Assembly: GCA_964457335.1 (NCBI GenBank)
Contig: CAYWGD010000003.1
Location: forward strand, 134,430 to 198,429
Source of the DNA: CAJBVW01 sp964457335
GTDB lineage: Bacteria > Myxococcota_A > UBA796 > SXON01
DNA length: 64,000 bases
Direction: 5' to 3'
Of the stretch, positions 16,211 to 26,123 are shown in pieces (position 1 is the first letter of the stretch; the number at the start of each line of letters is the position of its first letter). A program made the translations under genes and the position numbers. Under the pieces are notes generated by a model. It worked only from the letters and a program-made list of their open reading frames with translations, was not told the DNA's origin and did no database searches.

Positions 16211-19051
16211 TCAGGTCGTCTCCTCCACGATCCGGCGCGAGCCCGTGCGGGTGGCCGCGCGCGCGTCGGAGGCGGGCTCCTTCACCTCGGCCTTCGTCTT
16301 GCGCGTCGCGCCGGCCTTGACCGTGCGGGTGACCCCGAGGTCCGGCCCCTTCTTGCTCCCCTTGGCGCCGTCGGCCTTCTTCGCGGACGCCTTCTTCGGG
16401 GCCTTCTTCGCGGGCTTCGCCTCGGTGGCGTCGGCCTTGGCCTTCGTCGCCTTGGGCGCCGCCTTGGCCGGAGCGGCCTTCGCCGCGCCGCGCTTGGCGC
16501 CGCGTCCCTTCTTCACGGACGGCCCGGCCTCGCGGCGCTTCGCGAGGAGCTCCGCGGCGTCGGCGAGCGTGAAGCCCTCGGGATCGACGCCGCGGGGGAG
16601 CGAGGCGTTCGTGGTGCCGTCGGTGCAGTAGGGGCCGAAGCGGCCCTTCAGCACCTTCACCGTGCCGCCGGACACCGGGTCGACGCCGAGCTCCTTGAGC
16701 GGCTCGATCGCGGCGCGGGCGCGCCGGACCGGCTGGTCGAAGAGCTTCGACGCCTCGTCGAGGCGGATGGTGAGCACCGACTGCCCCGGCGGGACCGACC
16801 GGCTCTCCTTGCCGCGCCGCACGTAGGGGCCGTAGCGGCCGTTCGCGGCGGTGATCTCCTCGCCCGTCTTCGGGTCGGACCCGAGCGAGCGCGGGAGCGA
16901 GAGGAGCTGGACCGCCACGTCGAGCGTGAGCTGCGTGGGATCCATGCCCGGGAGCAGGGAGGCGCGCTCGGGCTTCTCGCCCTTCTTCGCGTTCGGGTCG
17001 ATCTCGCCGCGCTGCACGAAGGGCCCGAAGCGGCCGTTCATGAGCAGGATGGGCTCGCCCTCGTCGGTGCCCAGCACGACCGGCCCCTGGGCCTTCTTCT
17101 GGAGGCGCTCCTGCGCGTACTCGAGCGTGACCTCGTCGGGGGCGACGTCCTCGGGGATGTCGGCCGTGGCCTCCCCCGCGGAGAGGAAGGGGCCGAACTT
17201 GCCGACGCGCACGACCACGTCGACGCCGTCGACCTTGCCGACGGGGATCGAGCAGATGCTGCGCGGGTCGGCGGCCTGCTCCGCGTGCCCGAGCTTGTCC
17301 TTGAGCCCGGCGTCCCCGAAGTAGAAGCCACGGAGCGTGTCCACCCAGTTCTTCTTCCCGAGGGAGACGAGGTCGAGGTCGTCCTCGATGCGCGCGGTGA
17401 AGGCGTAGTCCACGAGCTCGGCGAGGTGCCGCTCCATGAGCTCGGTCACCGCGAACGCCGTGAACGTCGGGACGAGCGCCCCGCCGCGCTTGAAGGCGTA
17501 CTTCTCGAGGATCTTGTCGATGATCGAGGCGTAGGTCGAGGGCCGGCCGATCCCGCGGGCCTCGAGCTCCTTCACGAGCGTCGCTTCGGTGAGCCGCGCG
17601 GGCGGCTGGGTCGTGTGGCCCTTGGCCTCGAGCTTCCGGGTGTCGACGCGCTCGCCCTCCTCGAGCGGCGGGAGCGGGCGCTCCTGGTCGGCGAGCTCGG
17701 CCTCGGGGTCGTCGCTGCCCTCGACGTAGGCGCGGCGGAAGCCGGGGAACTTGATGACCTTGCCGGTCGCGGTGAACTTCGCGTCCTCGACCGCGAGCGT
17801 GACCGTCGTGAGGCTGCCGTGCGCGTCCTCCATCTGGCACGCCACGGTGCGCTTCCAGATGAGCTCGTAGAGCCGGGCCTCGCGCTCGCCGAGCTCGCGC
17901 TGGGCCTCCTCGACGTCGCGGAAGCGCTCGCCGGCCGGGCGGATGGCCTCGTGGGCCTCCTGGGCGTTCTTCACCTTGGTCTTGTAGATGCGGGGCGCCG
18001 CCGGCAGGTAGTCCTTGCCGTAGCGCGCGGAGATCAGGCCCCGCGCCGCGGAGACGGCCTGCTCCGACAGCGTGACCGAGTCCGTACGCATGTAGGTGAT
18101 CCAGCCGCTCTCGTAGAGGCGCTGCGCCACGTCCATCGTCTGCTTGGCGCTCCACCGGAACTTGCGGATCGCCTCCTGCTGGAGCGTGCTCGTGGTGAAC
18201 GGCGGGTACGGCCGCTCCTTCCAGGGCTTCGCCTCGACCTTGTCGACGCGCCCGGGCTTGCCCTCGAGCCGCGCCACGAGCGCCTTCGCGGACGTCTCGT
18301 CGAGCAGGAGCACGTCGGCCCTGGCGAGCTTGCCGGTGGTCTCGTCGAAGTCGCGGCCGGTGGCGAGGCGCTTCTTCGCCACCTCGACGAGCCGGGCCGG
18401 CAGCGCGCCGCCCTTGGCGCCGAAGGTGCCGTCGACGTCCCACCAGGTGGAGGACTTGAACGCCCGGCGGGCCTTCTCGCGCTCCACCAGCATGCGGACG
18501 GCCACGGACTGGACGCGGCCCGCGGACAGGCCCGTGCGGACCTTGTGCCAGAGCAGCGGGCTCACCTCGTAGCCGTAGAGCCGGTCCACGATGCGGCGGG
18601 CCTCCTGCGCGTGGACGAGGTTCTCGTCGATGTCGCGCGGGGTGGCGATCGCCTTCTTGATGGCCTCGGGCGTGATCTCGTGGAACACGAGCCGCTTCAC
18701 GGGCACCTTCGGCTTGAGCACCTCCTTGAGGTGCCAGGAGATGCTCTCGCCCTCGCGATCCTCGTCTGTCGCGAGGTAGACGGCGGAGGCGTCCTTCACG
18801 AGCGCCTTGAGCTGGGCGACCTGCTCGCGCCGGTCGTCCGAGATGACGTAGAGCGGGCGGAAGTCGTCGTCGACCTTCACGCCGAGCTTCGTCCAGCCCT
18901 CCTTGCGCTGCTCCGCGGACACGTCCGTGGCGCGCTCCGGCAGGTCCCGGACGTGTCCCTTGCTCGCCTCGACCGTGTACGACGGGCCGAGGAACTTGGA
19001 GATCGTGCGGGCCTTGGCAGGAGACTCCACGATGACGAGCGGCTTCGGCAT
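16211..19051 (-). CDS. topA: DNA topoisomerase I
   Basis: A 946-residue type IA topoisomerase that relaxes negative supercoils. The TOPRIM domain starts at the N-terminus (LVIVESPAKARTISKFLG) and includes TDEDREGESISWHL. The catalytic tyrosine is Y320 in ITYMRTDS. The C-terminal half lacks zinc-finger cysteines and instead has several repeats ending in GxFGPF/GRYGPY, as in actinobacterial and myxobacterial TopA, followed by a Lys/Ala-rich tail of about 100 residues that likely binds DNA. The gene diverges from a Xer recombinase gene across 91 bp. Confidence 0.97.
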   Translation of the reverse strand: MPKPLVIVESPAKARTISKFLGPSYTVEASKGHVRDLPERATDVSAEQRKEGWTKLGVKVDDDFRPLYVISDDRREQVAQLKALVKDASAVYLATDEDREGESISWHLKEVLKPKVPVKRLVFHEITPEAIKKAIATPRDIDENLVHAQEARRIVDRLYGYEVSPLLWHKVRTGLSAGRVQSVAVRMLVEREKARRAFKSSTWWDVDGTFGAKGGALPARLVEVAKKRLATGRDFDETTGKLARADVLLLDETSAKALVARLEGKPGRVDKVEAKPWKERPYPPFTTSTLQQEAIRKFRWSAKQTMDVAQRLYESGWITYMRTDSVTLSEQAVSAARGLISARYGKDYLPAAPRIYKTKVKNAQEAHEAIRPAGERFRDVEEAQRELGEREARLYELIWKRTVACQMEDAHGSLTTVTLAVEDAKFTATGKVIKFPGFRRAYVEGSDDPEAELADQERPLPPLEEGERVDTRKLEAKGHTTQPPARLTEATLVKELEARGIGRPSTYASIIDKILEKYAFKRGGALVPTFTAFAVTELMERHLAELVDYAFTARIEDDLDLVSLGKKNWVDTLRGFYFGDAGLKDKLGHAEQAADPRSICSIPVGKVDGVDVVVRVGKFGPFLSAGEATADIPEDVAPDEVTLEYAQERLQKKAQGPVVLGTDEGEPILLMNGRFGPFVQRGEIDPNAKKGEKPERASLLPGMDPTQLTLDVAVQLLSLPRSLGSDPKTGEEITAANGRYGPYVRRGKESRSVPPGQSVLTIRLDEASKLFDQPVRRARAAIEPLKELGVDPVSGGTVKVLKGRFGPYCTDGTTNASLPRGVDPEGFTLADAAELLAKRREAGPSVKKGRGAKRGAAKAAPAKAAPKATKAKADATEAKPAKKAPKKASAKKADGAKGSKKGPDLGVTRTVKAGATRKTKAEVKEPASDARAATRTGSRRIVEETT

Positions 19052-19142
19052 GTACCTTCCCAGGGCGCCTGACTACACCCGATCCCTTCCCGCTCGCAAG
19101 CGGAGCGGCGCCGGATTCCCGGAGAGGCTACAAGATCCCCGA

Positions 19143-20027
19143 ATGGACCAGATTGGGCCTTTTCTCTCCTTTCTTCGTGCAGAACGCGCGGCTTCGCCGC
19201 ATACGATCCGGGCCTACGCCCGGGAGATAGAAGCCCTCGCCGCGTCGATGGCGCCGCGGCCCCTCGCGGCGGCGACCATCCTGGATCTCCGCACGCACCT
19301 CGCCCGAGGCGCGACCGCGCCGGCGAGCCTCCAGCAGCGGGTCGGAGCCCTCCGCACCTTCTTTCGCTGGATGGTGCGCGAGGGGCTCCTGGCGGAGAGC
19401 CCGGCCGACCGGCTGGCGTCGCCGCGGGTGAAGCGCCCCCTGCCGCGCGTGCTGGAGGTGGACGAGGCGACGCGGGTCGTCGAGGACCCCCGCGGGGGGC
19501 TGGCGGAGGGCGACGGGGCGCAGTCGGAGTGGCGGCGGCTCCGGGACGCGGCGCTCCTCGAGGTGGCGTACGGCGCCGGGCTGCGCGTCTCCGAGGTGGC
19601 GGCGCTCGACGTCGAGGACGTCGACCTCGACGAGGGGCTCGTCCGCGTGCGCTCCGGCAAGGGGCGCAAGGCCCGCGTGGTGCCGCTCGGCCCGCCCGCC
19701 CTGGGCGCGGTGCGGGCGTGGCGCGAGGCGTCCGGCGTGCGCGACGGGGCGCTCTTCCGCAACGTGCGGGGAGGCCGGCTCACCACGCGAGCCCTCTACG
19801 ACATCGTGCGGTCGGCGGGCGCCGCGAACGGGGTGGCGGGGGCCCATCCGCACGCGCTCCGGCACTCCTTCGCCACGCACCTGCTCGCCGGCGGCGCGGA
19901 CATCCGCGCCATCCAGGAGATGCTCGGTCACGCCTCGCTCTCCACCACGCAGCGGTACACGGCGGTGGAGCTCGACCAGCTGCGGACCGCGCACCGCGCC
20001 GCGCACCCGCGGGCCCGGCGGCGATAA
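19143..20027 (+). CDS. Tyrosine recombinase, XerC/XerD type
   Basis: A 294-residue site-specific recombinase with the family's usual length. The N-terminal core-binding (SAM-like) domain covers about 1-90. The catalytic domain carries the full set of residues: R148 (AGLRVSE), K173 (GKGRKARVVPL), H237 and R240 (HALRHSFATHLL), H263 (GHASLSTTQ) and the nucleophile Y272. These positions are close to those of chromosomal Xer proteins, so dimer resolution at dif is the likely job. Alternatively it could be a mobile-element integrase, but there is no element around it. The ATG at 19143 begins MDQIGPFLSFLRAER. Confidence 0.9.
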   Translation: MDQIGPFLSFLRAERAASPHTIRAYAREIEALAASMAPRPLAAATILDLRTHLARGATAPASLQQRVGALRTFFRWMVREGLLAESPADRLASPRVKRPLPRVLEVDEATRVVEDPRGGLAEGDGAQSEWRRLRDAALLEVAYGAGLRVSEVAALDVEDVDLDEGLVRVRSGKGRKARVVPLGPPALGAVRAWREASGVRDGALFRNVRGGRLTTRALYDIVRSAGAANGVAGAHPHALRHSFATHLLAGGADIRAIQEMLGHASLSTTQRYTAVELDQLRTAHRAAHPRARRR

Positions 20028-20105
20028 GGGGCCCGTCCGGGATGGCGCGCATGCGCCGCGCGCGTTCGGGACGAGCGTGCGCCGGAGACTTACGGTAGCC
20101 TTTCA

Positions 20106-21221
20106 GTGGAGGTGACGGTGGCCGGGGAGCGGCGTCCGCTGAGCACGGAAGAGATCGGACGCATCGAGGCCCTGGCGCGCGCTCGCACCGACGGCACGCT
20201 GTACGACATCCTCGGGCTGCGCGCGGGCGTGGGGCAGGAGGAGATCGAGGCCGCGTACCACCAGGTCGCGCGGCAATGGCACCCCGACCGCTTCTACAGC
20301 CGCGACACGGGGGACTACGCCTCCGTGATCGAGGAGAACTTCGTCGCGGCCACGCGCGCCTTCCGCACCCTGCGGGACGCGAACAAGCGGCAGGCCTACC
20401 ACCGCGAGCTCGGCCTGGAGGGGCGCGCCGTCGTCCTCGACCGCCCGCCCGAGCGCACCACGGAGCCGCTCTTCGACCGGCCCCCGGAGTCGCTGTTCGA
20501 GCGGCCCGCCGACCGCTCGGAGCCCGAGCGGATGCCCATCGTCACGGCGCACCTCAACGGCGAGGTCCAGGCCGGCGTGACCTCGCCCGGCGGCACGCCC
20601 GTCTACCAGACCCGGCTCCCGCCCCGCCCGCCCGCCGCGCCCCCCCCGCCGCCCAAGCCCAAGCCGCCCGCCGCGGTCGAGAAGATCCGCCAGCAGATCG
20701 CCGAGCAGCTCGGGCGGGCGAAGCAGTACTACGAGGCCGGCAAGGCGGACTTCGACGCCGGGCGCTACGCGAAGGCGGAGGGCGCGCTCTATCTCGCGGT
20801 CAAGTTCGACCCGAAGAACGAGGACTACGCGACGCTGCTCGCCCAGGCGCAGGCCCGGTCGCGCGAGGGGAAGGCGAAGGGCTTCATCTCCCAGGCGGCG
20901 CAGGAGGAGTCCTTCCAGCGCGTGAAGGAGGCCATCGCCGCGTACCGGCTGGCCACGGACTGCGATCCACCCGAGGGGCTCGCGTACTACCGGCTCGGCC
21001 TGCTCTTGCGGAAGCACGAGAACGACGAGCGCGGCGCGGTTGCGTGGCTCCGGAAGGCCGTGCAGAAGGAGCCGAAGAACGTGACCTACCGCATGGGGCT
21101 CGCGGACTGCTACGAGGCCAACGGCCTCGCCGCGAACGCGCTGCGGGAGGCGATGGCGGCGCTCGCGGTCGACCCCAAGCACGACGGCGCCAAGGCGATG
21201 GTGAAGCGCCTGAAGCGCTGA
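20106..21221 (+). CDS. J-domain and TPR protein
   Basis: A 371-residue protein. The J domain (about 30-100) begins DGTLYDILGLRAG and contains the HPD motif in RQWHPDRFYS, so it should stimulate a DnaK/Hsp70 ATPase. A Pro-rich linker (PPRPPAAPPPPPKPKPP) follows, then TPR-like helices (about 195-370: YYEAGKADFDAGRYAKAEGA, AVAWLRKAVQKEPKNVTYRM). The start may be the GTG at 20106 or the GTG at 20118, which has GGAGG six bases upstream; I give the longer form. Neighbours do not indicate a client. Confidence 0.8.
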   Translation: MEVTVAGERRPLSTEEIGRIEALARARTDGTLYDILGLRAGVGQEEIEAAYHQVARQWHPDRFYSRDTGDYASVIEENFVAATRAFRTLRDANKRQAYHRELGLEGRAVVLDRPPERTTEPLFDRPPESLFERPADRSEPERMPIVTAHLNGEVQAGVTSPGGTPVYQTRLPPRPPAAPPPPPKPKPPAAVEKIRQQIAEQLGRAKQYYEAGKADFDAGRYAKAEGALYLAVKFDPKNEDYATLLAQAQARSREGKAKGFISQAAQEESFQRVKEAIAAYRLATDCDPPEGLAYYRLGLLLRKHENDERGAVAWLRKAVQKEPKNVTYRMGLADCYEANGLAANALREAMAALAVDPKHDGAKAMVKRLKR

Positions 21222-21239
21222 CGCAGGCGGCGCCGGCGG

Positions 21240-22964
21240 TCAGCGCGCGCGGAACCGCACCAGCGGCGGCTCCTCGTTCCGCTCCCACCCGGCGAGCACG
21301 CCCTCCACACACGCGGCGTAGGAGGGGTCCGACGCGACGTAGCGGGGGTCGAGGTACACCTCGCGCAGGCCCGCGCGCACGAGCTGGTCGCCCGCGGCCG
21401 CGCGCTCGGCGTCCGTGGAGCCGGCGCCGCCGCCCATCTCGCAGGCGAGGAGGGCGCGCAGCCCGGCGTTGTTGCGCCACCCGCGGAGCACCGCGTCGGG
21501 GCTCGTGAGGTCGAGCACCGGCCGGGTGCCGTTGGCGAGCGGGCGGCCGTGGTGCACCTGATCCACGAGGTCGAGCCGATCGGGGCGGAAGGGGCCCTCC
21601 CCCGTCGGGAGGAGCACGAGCGGCACGTCGGGGGCGCGTGCCAGCACCTCCGCCGCGGGCGACGGACCCGGCGGCAGCCGCTGCAACGGCAGCGCGGAGG
21701 AGGCGAGCCACGCCTCGAGGAAGACGAGGGCCGCGAGCGCGGGCGCCCAGCGGCGGGGCGCGCCGGCCGCGAGGAGCGCGAGGCCCAGGCTCACGGCGAT
21801 CCAGGCGCGGTCGGGCCACCAGAGGCGCCCGAGCCCCGGCAGCTCCTGCAGCCAGCCCCAGGGCAGCACCACCGGCCCCGGGAGCCAGCTCCCCAGGCCG
21901 AGCAGGCCGGCGAGGCACGCGAAGGCGAGCGGGAGCCCCCAGTGCCGCACGCGCCCGCGCCACGCGACCCAGGCCGCCGCGAGGAGCAGCGCGGGCCGCG
22001 CCAGCGTGCCGACCGCGACGCCCCCGAGCCCGTGGATGCGCGCCGCGGCGAGGTCCACGGGCCGGACCTGGCGCAGGCCGAGCACGGCCTCCTGCCAGGG
22101 GTCCATGCCGAAGCTCGGGAGCTCGCCCCGCCCGGCGATCACCCACGCCACCACGGGGGCGAGCGGGGCGACCAGCGCGCCGAGGGTGAGGAGGAGCGGG
22201 GTGAGGGTCGGGCGCGGCGGCGGCGCGAAACCGCGCCCGGTCGACCCGGGCGAGAGAGCGGGGGGCGTTGCGGGGGGCTCGGCCCCCCGCCCCGAGAAGA
22301 AGGAGCCGGCGAAGGCGCCGATGCCCGGCCCGAGCGCCGCGAGCACCAGCACGGGGGCCATCCCCCAGCTCGCGAGGGTGCCGAGCGCGGCGGCGAGCCC
22401 GGCGCCGGCGGCGGGGCGTGCGCGTCCGGAGCGGGCGACCTCGACGCCGAAGCCGAGCGCGAGCGGCAGGAAGACCGCGGCGAAGGCCTGGGTCGGCCGG
22501 CCCTCCGCGACCTCGCGCAGGAGCGCCTCGCCCGCCTGGAAGCCGATCCCCGCCACGAGCCCCGCGCCGAGGGTGCCCCACCAGCGCATGCCGAGCCACG
22601 CCGCCGCGAGCCCCGCCGCCCAGAAGGTCCCGATGATCCACGCCCACATCCCGAGGTCGTGGCCGAGGATCGCGGTGAGCGGCCAGGACGCGAAGGCGTC
22701 CAGCGGGAAGCCGTCGGTGACGACGCGGTCGGTGCGGAGCGGGAAGCCGTGCAGGTCGTCCGCCATGACGCCCGCGAGGCCGCGCGCGTGGAGCTGCCAG
22801 TGGAGGTTCGTCGTGACCGCGGCGAAGGGGAGATCGGGATTGCCAGGGAAGGAGCCAGGAACAACGTTGGGCGCCATCAGCCCGAGCGACGTCGCCAGCA
22901 GCACGGGCGCGGCCACCCACCAGCGGCGGGGGAGGGGCGCGGGCACGGGCAGGAGGCGGCGCAC
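21240..22964 (-). CDS. Polytopic membrane protein, possibly GT-C-like
   Basis: A 574-residue protein from a GTG at 22964, with about ten or more hydrophobic helices and a soluble C-terminal region of about 170 residues. The architecture, with an acidic extracytoplasmic loop after the first helix (NPDLPFAAVTTNLHW), resembles YfhO/GT-C type glycosyltransferases, but I see no diagnostic motif and leave the function open. A copy of repeat R2 lies in frame at 22259-22300 and encodes GRGAEPPATPPALSPG in what should be a loop. The stop lies 18 bases after the stop of the convergent J-domain gene. Confidence 0.65.
   Translation of the reverse strand: MRRLLPVPAPLPRRWWVAAPVLLATSLGLMAPNVVPGSFPGNPDLPFAAVTTNLHWQLHARGLAGVMADDLHGFPLRTDRVVTDGFPLDAFASWPLTAILGHDLGMWAWIIGTFWAAGLAAAWLGMRWWGTLGAGLVAGIGFQAGEALLREVAEGRPTQAFAAVFLPLALGFGVEVARSGRARPAAGAGLAAALGTLASWGMAPVLVLAALGPGIGAFAGSFFSGRGAEPPATPPALSPGSTGRGFAPPPRPTLTPLLLTLGALVAPLAPVVAWVIAGRGELPSFGMDPWQEAVLGLRQVRPVDLAAARIHGLGGVAVGTLARPALLLAAAWVAWRGRVRHWGLPLAFACLAGLLGLGSWLPGPVVLPWGWLQELPGLGRLWWPDRAWIAVSLGLALLAAGAPRRWAPALAALVFLEAWLASSALPLQRLPPGPSPAAEVLARAPDVPLVLLPTGEGPFRPDRLDLVDQVHHGRPLANGTRPVLDLTSPDAVLRGWRNNAGLRALLACEMGGGAGSTDAERAAAGDQLVRAGLREVYLDPRYVASDPSYAACVEGVLAGWERNEEPPLVRFRAR
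22259..22300. repeat. Dispersed GC hairpin repeat R2, copy b (inside a coding sequence)
   Basis: GGGGGGCGTTGCGGGGGG followed by a hairpin and CCGCCCCGAGAAG, matching the intergenic R2 copies. It is in frame within the membrane-protein gene. Confidence 0.6.
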
Positions 22965-23082
22965 CCCCGCGGCCTATCCGAAAGCGGGCGTCGCCGGCGT
23001 CGCGCGGGTTCTGATCCCCCGGCTACAGGTTCCGTGTCCGCCCCCACACGCCGTTTGACCCGCCCCGGAGCGATCGGGCAAG

Positions 23083-24510
23083 ATGCTCGGCGAGGACGTC
23101 CGGCCCATGCGCGTGATGCTCATCCGCCCGCCTGCCAAGCACTCCGTGGAGAGCGAGGTCCCCGAGGCGGTCGCCGCGGAGAACCTGTCGTACCCGCCGC
23201 TGTCGCTCATGTCGATCGCCCAGTTCCTCAGGAGCTACAGCCACCACGAGGTCACGATCGTCGACGCGCAGCTCGACGACCTCGAGTACGACGAGCTCGA
23301 GCGCCGGATCCGGGAGTGGAAGCCGGACGTGGTGGGCGTCACCGCGTTCACCGTGCAGCTCGTGGACGTGCTCAAGACGGTGCAGACCGCCAAGAAGGCC
23401 GGGGCGAAGTACGTCGTGGTCGGCGGGCCGCACGTGAGCGACTTCCCGAAGGAGTGCGTGGGGCTCCCCGGCGTGGACGCGGTGGTGAAGGGCGAAGGCC
23501 AGAAGCCCATGCTCGACCTCTGCGACGCCTGGGAGAAGGGCGAGACGCCGAAGGGCATCCCCGGCACGATGGCCCACCCGGACGACCCCGTCCCCGAGCA
23601 GGACGTCTACTTCAGCAACTCGCTCGACGACTACCCGATCGTCGACCGCACGATGGTCGACTACAAGCGCTACTACGACGTGATGGGGAAGGGCGGCATC
23701 TTCACGACGCTCATCTCCTCGCGCGGCTGCCCCTACCGCTGCACCTTCTGCAACACCCCGCGCCACCGCTACCGCGTGATGACGCCGGGCCGCGTGTGCG
23801 ACGAGATCCAAGCCTGCCTGGACCTCGGCATCGAGGAGTTCTACTTCGTCGACGACACGTTCAACATCACCAACCAGCGCGTGATCGATCTCTGCGACGA
23901 GATCATCCGCCGCGGGCTCCAGCTGCGCTGGACGGTGCGCTTCCGCGTGAAGGGCGTGAACCGCGAGCTGCTCACGAAGATGAAGCAGGCCGGGTGTCAC
24001 CGCATCCAGTTCGGCGTGGAGCAGGGCACGGAAGAGGGCCTGTTGCGGCTGAAGAAGGACGTGACCGTCCGCGAGATCGAGAACGCCTTCAAGCTCTGCC
24101 GCGAGATCGGCATCCACACCGTCGCCTACTTCATGATCGGGACCCCCACCGAGCGCACGAAGGAGGACGTGATGGACACCATCGACTACTCCATCCGCCT
24201 CGACCCCGACTTCGTGATGTTCAACGTGCTCACCCCCTTCCCCGGCACCACGCTCTACGACGAGGGCCAGCGGGACGGCGTGCTCGACGTGAGCCCCTGG
24301 ATCGAGTTCATGCGCAACCCGCGCGAGGACTTCAAGGCGCAGGTGTGGGACGAGTACTTCACCCGCGCCGAGCTCCGGCAGATGTTGGAGACGGCCTACC
24401 GCCGCTTCTACTGGCGCCCGAAGTTCATCGCGCGCAACCTCACACAGATCCAGAGCCCGAAGGACTTCATGCGGAAGGCGACCGCCGGTTTCCGCATGCT
24501 CGCCTCCTAG
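23083..24510 (+). CDS. B12-binding-domain radical SAM protein
   Basis: A 475-residue enzyme. The N-terminal cobalamin-binding-type domain (about 10-150) begins MRVMLIRPPAK and includes VVGVTAFTVQLVDVLK and KYVVVGGPHVSDFPKEC. The radical SAM core follows with ISSRGCPYRCTFCNTP, the CxxxCxxC motif that binds the [4Fe-4S] cluster, and FVDDTFNI plus HRIQFGVEQGTEEGL downstream. The start may be the ATG at 23083 or 23107 (MRVMLIRPP). Enzymes of this class methylate or rearrange lipids, tetrapyrroles or peptides; the substrate is unknown. It is the first gene of a run with a second similar enzyme and a ferredoxin. Confidence 0.88.
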   Translation: MLGEDVRPMRVMLIRPPAKHSVESEVPEAVAAENLSYPPLSLMSIAQFLRSYSHHEVTIVDAQLDDLEYDELERRIREWKPDVVGVTAFTVQLVDVLKTVQTAKKAGAKYVVVGGPHVSDFPKECVGLPGVDAVVKGEGQKPMLDLCDAWEKGETPKGIPGTMAHPDDPVPEQDVYFSNSLDDYPIVDRTMVDYKRYYDVMGKGGIFTTLISSRGCPYRCTFCNTPRHRYRVMTPGRVCDEIQACLDLGIEEFYFVDDTFNITNQRVIDLCDEIIRRGLQLRWTVRFRVKGVNRELLTKMKQAGCHRIQFGVEQGTEEGLLRLKKDVTVREIENAFKLCREIGIHTVAYFMIGTPTERTKEDVMDTIDYSIRLDPDFVMFNVLTPFPGTTLYDEGQRDGVLDVSPWIEFMRNPREDFKAQVWDEYFTRAELRQMLETAYRRFYWRPKFIARNLTQIQSPKDFMRKATAGFRMLAS

Positions 24511-24533
24511 CTTCCCTTCCGGAGTACCCCACG

Positions 24534-26117
24534 ATGGTGGCGACCCAGCCCTCGAAGACCGTCGAGCCCGGCAAGCGCCGGTTCACGGTCGTGCTCATGA
24601 CCATCTACAGCGTCGAGAACGCGGGGATCCGGTACGTGTCGGCGGCGCTGCAGCGCGCCGGGTTCGACACGCACATCGTGTTCCTGCGCGACTGGCGCCA
24701 CAACATGCTGGAGATGCCGTCGGACAAGGAGATCCAGATGGCGCTCGACGTGATCGCCGAGAAGAAGGCGGATCTCGTCGGCCTGGGCTTCATGTCGAGC
24801 CTCTACCCGATGGCGCGCGAGGTCACGGCGCGCATCAAGAAGCGCTTCCCGGCGACGCCGGTGGTGTGGGGTGGCATCCACCCGACCTCCGTCCCGGAGG
24901 AGTGCATCGGGGAGGTCGACTACGTCTGCGTCGGCGAGGGGGAGATGGCGTCCATCGACCTCGCGACCGCGCTGCGCGACGGCGGGGACACGACCAACAT
25001 CCCCAACATCTGGGCCAACAAGAACGGCTCGGTGTTCCAGAACAAGCCGCGCCCGCTCATCCAGGACCTCGACTGGCTGCCCTACCCGGACGTCGAGGAC
25101 GACAACAAGTACTACATCGAGGACGGGAAGCTCACGATCGAGGAGCCGTGGAAGCGCACGGCCGAGTACCGCATCTACTTCTCCCGCGGGTGCCCGTACA
25201 ACTGCAGCTACTGCTACGTGTCGATCCTCCGCGACGTGTACGACGAGAAGGGCAAGCAGTTCTACCGCGCGCGCTCCGTGCAGCACATCATGGGCGAGCT
25301 CGAGTACATGAAGGCGCACTTCCCGCGGGTGGCGCGCATCAAGATCGACGACGACACGAGCTTCGCCTTCGGCAACGAGTGGATGGAGGAGTTCCTCGTC
25401 GAGTACCCGAAGCGCGTCGGCATCCCCTTCGAGTGCCTGCTCATCCCGCCGATGCTGCGCGAGGACATGCTGCGCAAGCTCGTGCAGGTGGGGCTCATCC
25501 GCGTGCAGACGGGGATCGAGTCGGGCTCGTCGAAGGAGTCGAAGGAGCTCCACAACCGCTCGCCGGGGAACACCGCGATCCTGAAGTTCGCGGAGTTCAA
25601 CAAGGACCTCAAGCTCGACATCGTCTACGACGTCATCATCGACAACCCGCACGCCACCGAGGAGATGAAGCTCGAGACCGCGGAGTTCCTGCTGGAATTG
25701 CCGCGTCCCTACTCGATCTACTTCTACTCGCTGAACTACTTCCCCGGCACGGCCCTCACCAAGAAGGGCCTCGCCGACGGGACATTGGATCCAAACCTCG
25801 TCGAGGGGCGCAACACCAAGGCGTGGAAACAATTCCGCGTGTCGATGGACTGGCCCCGCAGCGACGAGGACAAGTTCTACCTCGCGATCTACTGCCTCGC
25901 GTCGAAGAACTTCGTCCCGCGCCCCTTCATCCGCAAGCTCCTGGACGAGCGTGAGCACTGGAAGAAGCCGGAGAACGTCGAAAAGGTGTACTACCTCGCC
26001 TGGGCGGCCAACTACGTGCGGATGTTCAAGGTCGCCCTGCAGTACTTCCAGCGGGGCGAGCTGACCGTCTTCAAGATGCGCCAGTACGGCAGCCTCACCA
26101 AGCTCATCAGCCAGTAG
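24534..26117 (+). CDS. Second B12-binding-domain radical SAM protein
   Basis: A 527-residue protein, 23 bases after the previous gene. A cobalamin-binding-type domain (about 15-165: TVVLMTIYSVENAGIRYVSA, TPVVWGGIHPTSVPEEC) precedes a radical SAM core with YFSRGCPYNCSYCYVS (CxxxCxxC). Then comes RIKIDDDTSFAFGNEWMEEF and VQTGIESGSSKESKELHNR. It is clearly related to, but not a copy of, its neighbour. GGAG lies about ten bases before the ATG. Working as a pair, the two could carry out successive steps on one substrate; this is inference from their adjacency. Confidence 0.88.
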   Translation: MVATQPSKTVEPGKRRFTVVLMTIYSVENAGIRYVSAALQRAGFDTHIVFLRDWRHNMLEMPSDKEIQMALDVIAEKKADLVGLGFMSSLYPMAREVTARIKKRFPATPVVWGGIHPTSVPEECIGEVDYVCVGEGEMASIDLATALRDGGDTTNIPNIWANKNGSVFQNKPRPLIQDLDWLPYPDVEDDNKYYIEDGKLTIEEPWKRTAEYRIYFSRGCPYNCSYCYVSILRDVYDEKGKQFYRARSVQHIMGELEYMKAHFPRVARIKIDDDTSFAFGNEWMEEFLVEYPKRVGIPFECLLIPPMLREDMLRKLVQVGLIRVQTGIESGSSKESKELHNRSPGNTAILKFAEFNKDLKLDIVYDVIIDNPHATEEMKLETAEFLLELPRPYSIYFYSLNYFPGTALTKKGLADGTLDPNLVEGRNTKAWKQFRVSMDWPRSDEDKFYLAIYCLASKNFVPRPFIRKLLDEREHWKKPENVEKVYYLAWAANYVRMFKVALQYFQRGELTVFKMRQYGSLTKLISQ

Positions 26118-26123
26118 GCGGAC

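Noticed and set aside
19143..20027. Integrase of a genomic island
   Set aside because: No tRNA, attachment repeat or mobile genes are nearby, and the catalytic residue numbering matches chromosomal Xer proteins.
8929..26117. Link between the repeat peptide and the B12 radical SAM operon as one RiPP cluster
   Set aside because: They lie about 14 kb apart with unrelated housekeeping genes between, so the sequence gives no support for one cluster.
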